Numbered from the stretch's first letter, positions 1-7,352 are shown. The stretch: 19,595 nt of DNA from Bacillota bacterium (GCA_023428885.1 JAEYWQ010000386.1:1-19595); one strand, 5' to 3'. A program made the numbers and translations. Notes: generated by a model not told the origin, from the letters alone.

Positions 1-27
1 ACTTAAGGTGATCTATTTTTTTGATTG

Positions 28-54
28 TTAGCACTCAATCAAGTAGAGTGCTAA
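28..54 (-). promoter_or_regulatory. CIRCE operator (HrcA binding site)
   Basis: A perfect inverted repeat TTAGCACTC, nine-base spacer, GAGTGCTAA, which is the canonical CIRCE element. CIRCE is bound by the HrcA repressor and controls hrcA-grpE-dnaK-dnaJ and groESL operons in Firmicutes. Here it follows hemW and a minus-strand promoter at 68-96, so the controlled operon lies off the left edge; hrcA-grpE-dnaK is expected from the conserved gene order. The match is seen directly; the identity of the downstream genes is inferred. Confidence 0.97.
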
Positions 55-67
55 CATCTTTATACAT

Positions 68-96
68 AAATTATCACTAACATAATCTTTTGTCAA
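68..96 (-). promoter_or_regulatory. Sigma-A promoter of the CIRCE-controlled operon
   Basis: On the minus strand a perfect -35 hexamer TTGACA (96-91) is followed after 17 bases by TAATTT (73-68). The CIRCE element starts 13 bases further on, near the expected transcription start, which is the usual arrangement for HrcA repression. A 15-base spacing to GATAAT is an alternative -10. Confidence 0.75.
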
Positions 97-116
97 TAGG
101 GTTTTTGATTTTTTTC

Positions 117-1262
117 TTATATCAGAAACTCTGCTAAAACTGCATTGCTTACATCAACTCCATAGTCTGTCAGTTTTATCTGATCCTCATCTTCTATGAT
201 TAGCTTTTCCTGATGTAACTTTTTTATAACCTCACCATAAACTTCATGGATGTCTTTTTGAAACTCTTGATAAAACTCTTGCTTTTTAATTCCCTCACAT
301 AATCGGAGTCCTAAAAACATGAATTCTTCCATTTCTTCTTTTTTTGATAAAGTTTGAATCTCGCACCTGCAACTCTGATTTTTTATAATTGTATCAATAT
401 AATCGTTTAACCTAGAAATATTAGTAAACCTTTGATTCTGGTAGTAAGAAGCGGCCCCCAATCCAAAACCGAGATATTGCGTTCGCTTCCAATAGCCAAT
501 ATTATGTCTGCATTCATAAGAAGTCTTTGCATAATTTGATATCTCGTAACGGTAATACCCAGCCTCTTCTAAGATTTGCTTGCTTCTTTCATACATGCTT
601 CGATCTAGCTCCACGCTTGGCAATTCTTCAACTTTGCTTCCATTCTCTCCATATAAGTTCCAAAATTTCGTCCCTTCTTCAATGATTAAACTATAAGCAG
701 AGATATGTTCTGGCTGTAAGGCGATTACCTTTTTAAGAGACGCTTCATAAGATGCAAGTGTTTGCTTTGGCAAGGCTGACATCAAATCTACATTAATATT
801 GGTAAACCCTAAGTTACGAGCAAGCTGATAATTTTCTACGAACACTTCATAAGTGTGAATTCTTCCTAATGCACTTAATTCTTCATTATCCGTACTTTGT
901 AAGCCAAAACTAAGACGGTTAATTCCTAAGTTTTGATAAGTGGTAAGTAAGTCCTTTGTTATGGTACCTGGATTACATTCAATGGTTATTTCACAGTCAC
1001 CTTTTAACTTGGCTACTTCCTTAATTGCGCGCATCACGCTACTAATCTGTTCCTGGGACAAAAGAGAAGGGGTCCCCCCTCCAAAGAATATGCTAGAAAC
1101 CTCATATTCTTGGAGTAGTGACCCGCTTGCTAATATTTCCTTACAAAGGGCGTTGACATAACGCTCTTTGCTGATATCGTCACATGGAGCAGATAGAAAA
1201 TCACAATAGTTGCATTTTCTCACACAGAATGGAATATGCACATATAGCTCGATTTCTCTCAT
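117..1262 (-). CDS. hemW: Radical SAM heme chaperone HemW (HemN-like)
   Basis: A 381-residue protein of the HemN/HemW radical SAM family. The motif CVRKCNYCDF (Cys13, Cys17, Cys20) is the CxxxCxYC iron-sulfur ligand set, followed by FFGGGTPS (about 60-67) for SAM binding. The C-terminal HemN_C type domain covers roughly residues 290-381. The YCDF form after the third cysteine fits HemW, a heme-binding chaperone, rather than the true oxygen-independent coproporphyrinogen III oxidase HemN, which has CxFCxC. Such genes are often mis-annotated as hemN. The ATG is preceded by AAAGAGG five bases upstream. It sits 109 bases downstream of lepA and upstream of the CIRCE promoter, matching the lepA-hemN-hrcA order of Bacillus. 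It is probably co-transcribed with lepA, perhaps with its own weak promoter (1312-1340). Confidence 0.93.
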   Translation of the reverse strand: MREIELYVHIPFCVRKCNYCDFLSAPCDDISKERYVNALCKEILASGSLLQEYEVSSIFFGGGTPSLLSQEQISSVMRAIKEVAKLKGDCEITIECNPGTITKDLLTTYQNLGINRLSFGLQSTDNEELSALGRIHTYEVFVENYQLARNLGFTNINVDLMSALPKQTLASYEASLKKVIALQPEHISAYSLIIEEGTKFWNLYGENGSKVEELPSVELDRSMYERSKQILEEAGYYRYEISNYAKTSYECRHNIGYWKRTQYLGFGLGAASYYQNQRFTNISRLNDYIDTIIKNQSCRCEIQTLSKKEEMEEFMFLGLRLCEGIKKQEFYQEFQKDIHEVYGEVIKKLHQEKLIIEDEDQIKLTDYGVDVSNAVLAEFLI

Positions 1263-1280
1263 TATAACCTCTTTCTATCG

Positions 1281-1306
1281 TAGTTTACCTGCATGCAAGT
1301 AAACTA
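1281..1306 (-). repeat. 26-base near-perfect palindrome upstream of hemW
   Basis: TAGTTTAC (1281-1288) and GTAAACTA (1299-1306) flank a TGCATGCA palindrome. The only non-complementary position, 1289 with 1298, becomes a G-U pair in minus-strand RNA, so the hemW transcript could form a fully paired hairpin about 20 bases upstream of the start codon. It could equally be a DNA operator. Function unknown. Confidence 0.6.
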
Positions 1307-1311
1307 CTGCA

Positions 1312-1340
1312 TTGATACTGATTCTCCCTGCTGCCTACAA
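1312..1340 (-). promoter_or_regulatory. Weak candidate promoter for hemW
   Basis: On the minus strand TTGTAG (1340-1335) is separated by 17 bases from TATCAA (1317-1312). Each hexamer is an imperfect sigma-A match, so this is tentative. If real, the palindrome at 1281-1306 would cover the transcription start. Confidence 0.3.
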
Positions 1341-1366
1341 AGATTGAAAAATTGATGTATCAATCT
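1341..1366 (-). terminator. Weak AT-rich hairpin after lepA
   Basis: Immediately after the lepA stop codon, minus-strand RNA can form ATTGAT/ATCAAT (1364-1351) followed by a run of five U. An alternative pairing uses AGATTGA/TCAATCT (1341-1366). The stem is short and GC-poor, so it is more likely an attenuator or a 3' stabiliser than an efficient terminator, and read-through into hemW is expected. Confidence 0.35.
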
Positions 1367-1371
1367 AATAA

Positions 1372-3183
1372 CTAGTTTTCATCCAATTTTAATACAGACA
1401 TGAAGGCTTTTTGTGGTATCTCAACATTACCCACCTGGCGCATTCTCTTCTTTCCTTCTTTTTGCTTCTCTAACAGCTTTCTCTTACGAGAAATATCACC
1501 ACCGTAACATTTCGCAAGTACGTCTTTTCTCATAGCTTTTACTGTCTCACGAGCAATTACCTTACTTCCGATCGCTGCCTGAATTGGAATCTCGAAGAGC
1601 TGTCTTGGGATTTCATCCTTTAATTTCTCAACCATTCTTCTTCCACGTTCATATGCGGTTTCTCCGTGAACAATAAAGGAAAGGGCATCTACTTCTTCCT
1701 TATTAATTAAGATATCTAGTTTCACAAGTTCAGATGGAACATAGCCCTTCATCTCATAATCAAAGGAAGCATAGCCACGGGAGCGAGATTTTAAGGCATC
1801 AAAGAAATCATAGATAATCTCATTTAAAGGTAATTCATAGCGTAACAAAGCTCTTGTAGTTTCCATGTATTCCATACCAAGATAGATACCACGACGTTCC
1901 TGACATAAACTCATTATTGCTCCGACAAATTCGGTAGTTACCATGATCTCTGCCTTAACAAAAGGTTCTTCCATATGTTCAATCTCTGATGGATCTGGCA
2001 GATTGGATGGATTGGTAATATCAATCATATCACCATTGGTCTTATATACTTTGTAAATAACACCAGGAGCTGTAGTTACAAGATCTAAATTATATTCTCT
2101 TTCTAAACGTTCCTGAATGATTTCAAGATGTAACAAGCCTAAGAAACCACAACGGAAACCAAAACCTAAGGCGATGGAGGTCTCAGGTTCAAACTGAAGG
2201 GAAGCATCATTTAATTGAAGCTTTTCTAGAGCATCACGTAAATCTGGATATTTGGCACCATCGGCCGGATACATACCACAGTAAACCATAGGTTGCACTT
2301 TCTTATAACCTGGTAGTGCTTCTTTGCATGGATTCTTGGCGTCTGTTACTGTATCCCCGACTGTAGTGTCCTTTACATTCTTTAAACTAGCTGTGATATA
2401 ACCAACCATACCTGCACTTAATTCTTCTGCTGGAAGATATTGACCTGGTCCAAAGATTCCAAGTTCCACAACTTCTGCTTCTGCTTTTGTTGCCATCATA
2501 CGAATTGTAGTACCTTTACGAACCGTACCTTCCATAACACGACAAAAAATAATAACACCTTTATAAGAATCATAAACAGAGTCAAAGATAAGAGCCTGAA
2601 GCGGTGCATCTGCATCTCCCTTAGGAGCAGGGATTTTAGAAACAATCTGCTCTAACACTTCTTCAATATTCAATCCCGTCTTAGCAGAAATTAATGGAGC
2701 ATCCTGCGCTTCGATTCCAATGACGTCTTCAATTTCATTGATAACACGCTCTGGTTCTGCACTTGGTAGATCTATCTTATTAATCACTGGCATTACATCT
2801 AGGTTATGATCAAGTGCAAGATAAACATTCGCTAAGGTTTGAGCTTCGATACCCTGCGCAGCATCCACAACTAAGATTGCTCCTTCACAGGCTGCTAGGC
2901 TTCTTGATACTTCATAATTAAAATCCACATGTCCTGGGGTATCAATGAGGTTGAATACATATTCTTCACCATTCTTTGCTTTATAAACCGTACGGACGGT
3001 CTGAGCTTTGATGGTAATTCCTCGTTCGCGTTCGAGATCCATGTTATCTAAAACCTGCGCTTGCATCTCTCTGCTGGTAAGCAATCCTGTCTTCTCAATG
3101 ATACGGTCGGCTAAGGTAGATTTACCGTGATCTATATGAGCAATAATACAAAAATTTCGAATTCTACTTTGGTCAACTGACAT
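1372..3183 (-). CDS. lepA: Elongation factor 4 (LepA), ribosome back-translocase GTPase
   Basis: A 603-residue translational GTPase of the usual LepA length. The G1 P-loop AHIDHGKS is at residues 15-22, G3 DTPGH near 81-85 and G4 NKID near 135. EF-Tu domain II and EF-G-like domains follow, and the LepA-specific C-terminal domain ends with the conserved basic segment GGDISRKRKLLEKQKEGKKRM. LepA binds stalled or stressed ribosomes and is cytoplasmic or membrane-associated. The ATG has a strong AGGAGG site 4-5 bases upstream. Its own promoter (3291-3319) and a leader of about 100 bases with a hairpin lie upstream. hemW follows on the same strand. It is unremarkable apart from its leader. Confidence 0.98.
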   Translation of the reverse strand: MSVDQSRIRNFCIIAHIDHGKSTLADRIIEKTGLLTSREMQAQVLDNMDLERERGITIKAQTVRTVYKAKNGEEYVFNLIDTPGHVDFNYEVSRSLAACEGAILVVDAAQGIEAQTLANVYLALDHNLDVMPVINKIDLPSAEPERVINEIEDVIGIEAQDAPLISAKTGLNIEEVLEQIVSKIPAPKGDADAPLQALIFDSVYDSYKGVIIFCRVMEGTVRKGTTIRMMATKAEAEVVELGIFGPGQYLPAEELSAGMVGYITASLKNVKDTTVGDTVTDAKNPCKEALPGYKKVQPMVYCGMYPADGAKYPDLRDALEKLQLNDASLQFEPETSIALGFGFRCGFLGLLHLEIIQERLEREYNLDLVTTAPGVIYKVYKTNGDMIDITNPSNLPDPSEIEHMEEPFVKAEIMVTTEFVGAIMSLCQERRGIYLGMEYMETTRALLRYELPLNEIIYDFFDALKSRSRGYASFDYEMKGYVPSELVKLDILINKEEVDALSFIVHGETAYERGRRMVEKLKDEIPRQLFEIPIQAAIGSKVIARETVKAMRKDVLAKCYGGDISRKRKLLEKQKEGKKRMRQVGNVEIPQKAFMSVLKLDEN

Positions 3184-3220
3184 ATTTCCTCCTGGTATAT
3201 GAAGTTACATATACGTTCTA

Positions 3221-3270
3221 TGGCTATTTCAACCTTATATTTCGTACGAATGGACGATATAAAATAGCCA
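3221..3270 (-). repeat. Hairpin in the lepA 5' leader
   Basis: TGGCTATTT (3221-3229) pairs with AAATAGCCA (3262-3270), and inside it TTATA (3235-3239) can pair with TATAA (3258-3262, sharing a base with the outer arm). The apex contains the 10-base palindrome TTCGTACGAA (3241-3250). It lies between the lepA promoter and its ribosome-binding site, so it would be part of the lepA mRNA leader. No known riboswitch or leader family is recognised. Confidence 0.55.
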
Positions 3271-3290
3271 TTATTCTTTTCATACACGCC

Positions 3291-3319
3291 ATTATATCAT
3301 AAGTCCGAAACACTGACAA
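3291..3319 (-). promoter_or_regulatory. Sigma-A promoter of lepA
   Basis: On the minus strand TTGTCA (3319-3314), a 17-base spacer, then a perfect TATAAT (3296-3291). The predicted start is near 3284, giving a leader of about 100 bases before the lepA ATG at 3183. Confidence 0.75.
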
Positions 3320-3377
3320 GGGACTGTATTTATGTGTATTACAAAATATTGTATTATTCGTTAAAACAATTATTCCT

Positions 3378-3406
3378 TTGCTATATTGTGAACTTTCCGA
3401 TATAAT
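3378..3406 (+). promoter_or_regulatory. Sigma-A promoter of degV
   Basis: TTGCTA (3378-3383), a 17-base spacer, then a perfect TATAAT (3401-3406). The predicted start is near 3413, giving a leader of about 100 bases. It is divergent from the lepA promoter, the two -35 boxes being about 60 bases apart; nothing else was recognised in the 329-base gap 3184-3512. Confidence 0.7.
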
Positions 3407-3512
3407 GTAGGAATTGGTAACATTGATCCATACCTTAAGTAGCCCAACAGTTACTAGAAATACTTATTAATTTGCATTTTGATAGGAAGTTTTTTACCTA
3501 AGAAAGGATATC

Positions 3513-4352
3513 ATGATTAGAATTATTTCTGACACATCCACATTGTACTCAATCAGCGAAGGTGAGAAGAACGGCATCTACATTTCACCTCTATCCGTAA
3601 CCATTAATGAAAAAACCTATGAAGAATTTGAAGAACTTCAAAACGATGAATTTGTTGAGATTATTCATCAAGGCCACATCCCTCTTTCCTCACAGCCAGC
3701 AATTGGACGCGTGATTGATTTGTACAACCGCTTTCCTGAGGATGAACTACTTAACATCACTATGGCAGATGGTTTGTCCGGCACCTACAACTCAGCTATC
3801 ATGGCAAAAGATATGGTGAAACACAAAGATCGTATTACCGTATTGAATTCTAAAACTTTATGTGGTCCACATAGAGCTCTTGTAAACCACGCAAAACATA
3901 TGGCAGAACATCATGCGAGCTTGACTGAAATACTTAAAAAACTAGAACAAATGATTGATTCTTCTAAATCCTTTCTTATTCCTCAGGATTTTGATTATCT
4001 AAAACGTGGCGGACGATTAAATCATTTTACCGCTTTCGTTGGTAAAGCAATTCACTTAGTACCAGTCATGACTATGACGAAAGACAGAAAGCAATTATGC
4101 AATTTTACAATCAAACGAAGTTTCAAGAAAGCAATTCTGGAAATTATTGATCATTTCCAAAAAGATAACCTAGGAATTCATCATAAATTATTTGTTTCCC
4201 ACTCCGTGGCACCTAACTTAGCAGAAACGGCAAGGAATCTACTAAAGGAAGCATTCCCTCAAACAGAAGTTTCCATTCTGAACTTAAGTCCTGCCTTTAC
4301 CACGCAAGGCGGTCCAGGATGTGTGGCGATTCAATCCATCTGTATGGCATAA
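3513..4352 (+). CDS. DegV family fatty-acid-binding protein
   Basis: A 279-residue protein matching the two-domain DegV fold throughout. It has ISDTST (5-10), SSQPA (59-63), GLSGTYNSA (87-95), the YLKRGGRL segment in the middle and a C-terminal GGPG loop. DegV (FakB-like) proteins bind one fatty acid and, where tested, present it to the FakA kinase as acyl donor for phospholipid synthesis. Lipid specificity cannot be told from sequence. The ATG follows AAAGGA at a short spacing. It is a plus-strand monocistronic gene lying between lepA and spoIIP, which are adjacent or nearly so in related genomes, so it appears to have been inserted there. It converges with spoIIP across the MITE-like element. 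Confidence 0.92.
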   Translation: MIRIISDTSTLYSISEGEKNGIYISPLSVTINEKTYEEFEELQNDEFVEIIHQGHIPLSSQPAIGRVIDLYNRFPEDELLNITMADGLSGTYNSAIMAKDMVKHKDRITVLNSKTLCGPHRALVNHAKHMAEHHASLTEILKKLEQMIDSSKSFLIPQDFDYLKRGGRLNHFTAFVGKAIHLVPVMTMTKDRKQLCNFTIKRSFKKAILEIIDHFQKDNLGIHHKLFVSHSVAPNLAETARNLLKEAFPQTEVSILNLSPAFTTQGGPGCVAIQSICMA

Positions 4353-4363
4353 TAAACGAAGTA

Positions 4364-4557
4364 AGAGGCTGTCTCATAATGATGTCAAGGCTGATGTGTT
4401 ACTCTTAGTATACTGTTGAAAGAACGATTCTTGAATATGTAAGGCCATAAGCGATCATTTTATGTTCGATTATGGCTTACAAATTCAAGAATTGTACTTT
4501 CACCTGTATACGTGAGTAACACATCAGCCTTGATAAAATAATTGTGAGACAGCCTCT
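4364..4557. mobile_element. MITE-like 194-bp inverted-repeat element
   Basis: The two halves are imperfect inverted copies of each other over about 90 bases each. The termini are AGAGGCTGTCTCA (4364-4376) and TGAGACAGCCTCT (4545-4557), flanked on each side by TA (4362-4363 and 4558-4559), as expected for a TA target duplication. A 20-base block at about 4385-4404 is repeated perfectly inverted near 4514-4533, and other matched blocks include GTATAC and ATTCTTGAAT. No open reading frame of note lies inside. It fills almost the whole 215-base gap between the convergent degV and spoIIP genes, so it may also terminate transcription from both sides. The family assignment (non-autonomous element mobilised by an IS transposase that targets TA) is inference. 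Confidence 0.75.
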
Positions 4558-4567
4558 TATACGCACC

Positions 4568-5992
4568 TTATGGATTGCTCAATACTTGATTTAAGATACT
4601 AGCTAAAGGTTCCATTGCATTATAAGCCTCCATCACAGTATTGTTTGCTGTTCCTAACTCAATTAAGAGGGAACGCTCGCAAAGATGCATATTATATCGA
4701 TAATTCTTAAGATAATTTTTATGTACAAAACCTGAATATAGCTTACGCCCCACTAGGGCTGTCTGCAGACTAAAAGATAAGTTTTCCTGTTGATAAGGAT
4801 TCTCTAAGTCTTTAATCGGTCCTGACTGATTACGACTAAGTCCATTAAATAACATAATCTGAGCAGTATCTTTCCCATTGATCGTAGTTACACGCTTTGG
4901 CCCGCTATCACGATGTAAATCAATTACTACTTGAATCGTAGGATTCTCTTTTAATATCTGTTGTATGGAAGGGCGTGCGGTGCTATAAGCGAAATTACGA
5001 TTACTTTCTCCGTTTTCTTTTCGATCATAGGCAGTAGTATCATGATACACCTTGTATCCATAGCCTTCCAGTAATTCTGTAAGATAAGTTCCAGCTCCAA
5101 CTACAGTATCTGCTTCCACCCCAGGTTTACTATCAATATAGGTTTCTGAGGCATGGGTATGATAGATGAGTATCTGAGGACCTTGATTGGATTTCTTAAT
5201 CGACATGTTCATATTCAATAACTTCTCTACATCAAAGATAGCTTCGGTAGCTTTTGTAGAGGAATCTACAATATAGAAGTTTGACAATAGATAATTATAA
5301 TCTAGTAATTTACTCATATCATATTGACTCTTGATGAAATTACCAACAGAAATTGCTGTTTTACTAAGTGTTTCTCCGTTTTTCGCTGCATTTAATGCTT
5401 CCTTATATTCTGGTAGCATCTCCACTCCTCCGATAGAGTAATGAATCTCTAGCGTATCAGAGCTACTATCCTGAACCATGACTTCTTGGTTTTCCGTCTC
5501 AGCTAGTGAAGCTAGTTCTGAATCTAAAACTAAGGTCGTGTCATCTTCCTCAAACATGGTATCATCCTCATCATCATCACTATCTTCTGAATCCTTCCCT
5601 ATACTATCTTCTGCTTCCTCCTTCGTATACTCTGCAAGATCCATCCAATATTCATCTTCAGATTCATCCTCCACATCCTCGTCAATTGCTAGTTTTCCTT
5701 GATGCAAGGCATAGTGATTGATTGCTACTCCTTCCGCCATCAGGGAAAATACAGTATCTTTGGGGGTCTCGTTGCTTGCTACATAGGAGAATAGGTGATT
5801 TTCCTTAGATGATATGGATAGATAGATGGATTGTACCAAACCAACACCAATTTTCTTTGCTCCGTTTTTTATATTATCAGAAGCAAGTGCCACAGCCCCA
5901 TTAATAATTATGACACCTGCTATGATGATACCTATGAATAAGACAGCACGATATAGTATGAGCTGCTGCCGTCGTAAACTTCGTCTCCTCAT
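4568..5992 (-). CDS. spoIIP: Stage II sporulation protein P, peptidoglycan amidase/endopeptidase
   Basis: A 474-residue protein with a basic N-terminus, one membrane segment at about 11-37, an extracytoplasmic linker and the SpoIIP catalytic domain from about 240 to the end. Likely metal-binding and catalytic residues are in IYHTHASE (His278, His280, Glu283), DLHRD (His360) and IELGT (Glu445). SpoIIP works with SpoIID and SpoIIM to degrade septal peptidoglycan during engulfment of the forespore. Residues 104-151 form a very acidic Asp/Glu stretch not typical of Bacillus SpoIIP. The ATG is preceded by GGGGAGG. gpr lies 66 bases upstream, so the two may be co-transcribed; in Bacillus spoIIP is sigma-E dependent, but no convincing sigma-E promoter was found here. 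Confidence 0.95.
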   Translation of the reverse strand: MRRRSLRRQQLILYRAVLFIGIIIAGVIIINGAVALASDNIKNGAKKIGVGLVQSIYLSISSKENHLFSYVASNETPKDTVFSLMAEGVAINHYALHQGKLAIDEDVEDESEDEYWMDLAEYTKEEAEDSIGKDSEDSDDDEDDTMFEEDDTTLVLDSELASLAETENQEVMVQDSSSDTLEIHYSIGGVEMLPEYKEALNAAKNGETLSKTAISVGNFIKSQYDMSKLLDYNYLLSNFYIVDSSTKATEAIFDVEKLLNMNMSIKKSNQGPQILIYHTHASETYIDSKPGVEADTVVGAGTYLTELLEGYGYKVYHDTTAYDRKENGESNRNFAYSTARPSIQQILKENPTIQVVIDLHRDSGPKRVTTINGKDTAQIMLFNGLSRNQSGPIKDLENPYQQENLSFSLQTALVGRKLYSGFVHKNYLKNYRYNMHLCERSLLIELGTANNTVMEAYNAMEPLASILNQVLSNP

Positions 5993-6058
5993 CCTTACCT
6001 CCCCTTGCCCAATGGATTTCCCTTATGCAAACACAGAAGGAACGTATGAAAATATAAA

Positions 6059-6982
6059 TCACACGTTAACCTGGTGAAAACAGGAATTAATTGCTTCAGA
6101 TATGGTATAACTAATACTCTTCATTGCCTCATCAATATTCTTTGGTGTTACAAACATATTATGAACTGTTTGATGTTCTGTGACTTCCGAGAAGAAGGTA
6201 TTAATTTCTTGTTCAGAAAATCCCTGATTAACCAACATATTCTCCATGGAATCTCTAACAATTGTGGATGCATCTACCACGGTAGGAACTCCCAGAGCTA
6301 CTACTTTTACTCCTAAGCTTTCTTCATTGAGAGCCTTTCGATTATTTCCAACACCAGAACCTGGGTTAATTCCTGTATCGGAAATTTGAATTGTTGTATT
6401 TAAACGATCCACACTTCGTGCCGCCAAGGCATCTATTGCTAATACTACCCCTGGTTTAGCTTCTTTCATGACACCCCGAATGATCTCTGCTGCTTCCATC
6501 CCCGTCTGAGCCATAACTCCAGGTGCGAGAGCACTCACACAACTAAGGCGATTCTTCTTCTTGAATTCTTCTCCATATTCCTTGATCAGATGCCTTGTTA
6601 CAAACAGGTTATCAACTACCCATGGTCCCAATGCATCTGGAGTGACCTCTCTATTCCCAAGTCCGACGACCATAACACCTTGATCGCCAGCATCACCAAC
6701 CAAGGATAGAATTACCTTGCCAATTTCTTCACTAATCTTTCTATGATAATCATCGTCTTTTTCCTGCAATTTTTTTGCCTCTATTGTAATATAGGTACCC
6801 ATCGGCTTTTGCATTGCTTTAGAGCCTTGCTCATCCTTAATGATTACCGTAGTGATACTCATATCCTTATCTTCAATATAATCCTTGGTTAAAACAACAC
6901 CTTTGATTTCAACATCGTCTTCTTCGAAACTTTCTCTTGCTTCTAAGGCAAGGTCAGTCCTAATATTCCTTAATCCTTTCAT
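6059..6982 (-). CDS. gpr: Germination protease (spore SASP endopeptidase)
   Basis: A 307-residue aspartic-type GPR protease, shorter than the Bacillus enzyme of about 370 residues. It degrades small acid-soluble spore proteins at germination to free DNA and amino acids. Conserved features are the N-terminal IRTDLALEARE (7-17) near the zymogen processing region, VVGLGNREVTPDALGP (105-120) and AIDALAARS (182-190). Asp116 and Asp184 match the positions thought to be catalytic in Bacillus GPR. The propeptide is at most a few residues long, much shorter than in Bacillus. The start is chosen from the family alignment, with GTGAGG about eight bases upstream. A forespore-type promoter candidate lies at 7006-7033. 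It is divergent from rpsT, as in Bacillus, and is followed by spoIIP. Confidence 0.95.
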   Translation of the reverse strand: MKGLRNIRTDLALEARESFEEDDVEIKGVVLTKDYIEDKDMSITTVIIKDEQGSKAMQKPMGTYITIEAKKLQEKDDDYHRKISEEIGKVILSLVGDAGDQGVMVVGLGNREVTPDALGPWVVDNLFVTRHLIKEYGEEFKKKNRLSCVSALAPGVMAQTGMEAAEIIRGVMKEAKPGVVLAIDALAARSVDRLNTTIQISDTGINPGSGVGNNRKALNEESLGVKVVALGVPTVVDASTIVRDSMENMLVNQGFSEQEINTFFSEVTEHQTVHNMFVTPKNIDEAMKSISYTISEAINSCFHQVNV

Positions 6983-7005
6983 TTAATAAACCTCACTCTT
7001 CTAAA

Positions 7006-7033
7006 ATTTATGCCAGACAACCTGTTCTCATTC
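7006..7033 (-). promoter_or_regulatory. Candidate sigma-G/F type promoter of gpr
   Basis: On the minus strand GAATG (7033-7029) is followed after 16 bases by CATAAAT (7012-7006), with GG just before it. This resembles the forespore consensus GHATR and CATnHTA only partly, and the spacer is one or two bases short. It is suggested mainly because gpr is a forespore gene in related bacteria. Confidence 0.35.
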
Positions 7034-7058
7034 CATAAGTTTGTGTCAGCATAAGTAA

Positions 7059-7084
7059 TGATGTTTTGACTCAACAAAACATCA
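7059..7084. repeat. Perfect dyad between gpr and rpsT
   Basis: TGATGTTTTG (7059-7068) and CAAAACATCA (7075-7084) are 10-base perfect inverted arms with a six-base spacer. It lies in the 370-base gpr-rpsT gap upstream of both promoters. There is no T-run beside it, so an operator is more likely than a terminator. Role unknown. Confidence 0.5.
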
Positions 7085-7140
7085 GACAAATTGGGATATT
7101 GAATAGAATAAGTTTGGTTCATTTTACACTAAATTATGTA

Positions 7141-7169
7141 TTGACAAGCGATTGAATTTATACTATGAT
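7141..7169 (+). promoter_or_regulatory. Sigma-A promoter of rpsT
   Basis: A perfect TTGACA (7141-7146), a 17-base spacer, then TATGAT (7164-7169). The predicted start near 7176 gives a long leader of about 175 bases for a single ribosomal protein gene. Confidence 0.8.
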
Positions 7170-7277
7170 ATAACAGAATGTTTACACGTATATTTTAGCG
7201 CACTCTCAAAAATCAGTGCTAGGGTAATTGTGAAACGCCTATTGTTATGATACGTCCGTGTCCGGAATTTATAACAA

Positions 7278-7303
7278 ACTTATGAGAGTATCTACTCATA
7301 AGT
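7278..7303 (+). repeat. Hairpin in the rpsT leader
   Basis: ACTTATGAG (7278-7286) and CTCATAAGT (7295-7303) form a nine-base perfect stem with an eight-base loop in the 5' leader of rpsT, about 37 bases before the ribosome-binding site. A second, weaker hairpin is possible at 7197-7220. In other bacteria S20 represses its own synthesis, so a structured leader is a plausible control site, but no described leader family is recognised. Confidence 0.5.
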
Positions 7304-7352
7304 AACTCATGCGAATAATGAAAAATTAGAACGTTATTTGGAGGGCTATAAA

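Noticed and set aside
117..1262. Annotation as oxygen-independent coproporphyrinogen III oxidase (HemN)
   Set aside because: The cysteine motif has the HemW form CxxxCxYCDF and lacks the extra cysteine of HemN.
4353..4567. Structured non-coding RNA gene
   Set aside because: The near-perfect two-arm symmetry with terminal repeats and flanking TA fits a transposable hairpin element better, and no promoter or separate terminator was seen.
5478..5721. Two plus-strand frames encoding Ser-rich and His-rich peptides
   Set aside because: They are antisense shadows of the Asp/Glu-rich codons of spoIIP, with low-complexity composition and no ribosome-binding site.
5993..6058. Sigma-E promoter of spoIIP (CATACGTT)
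   Set aside because: The -10-like sequence has no matching -35 element at the expected distance.
7338..7352. TTG start adding five residues (MEGYK) to S20
   Set aside because: The TTG overlaps the GGAGGG ribosome-binding site, and MANIKSAKKR is the usual S20 N-terminus from the ATG at 7353.
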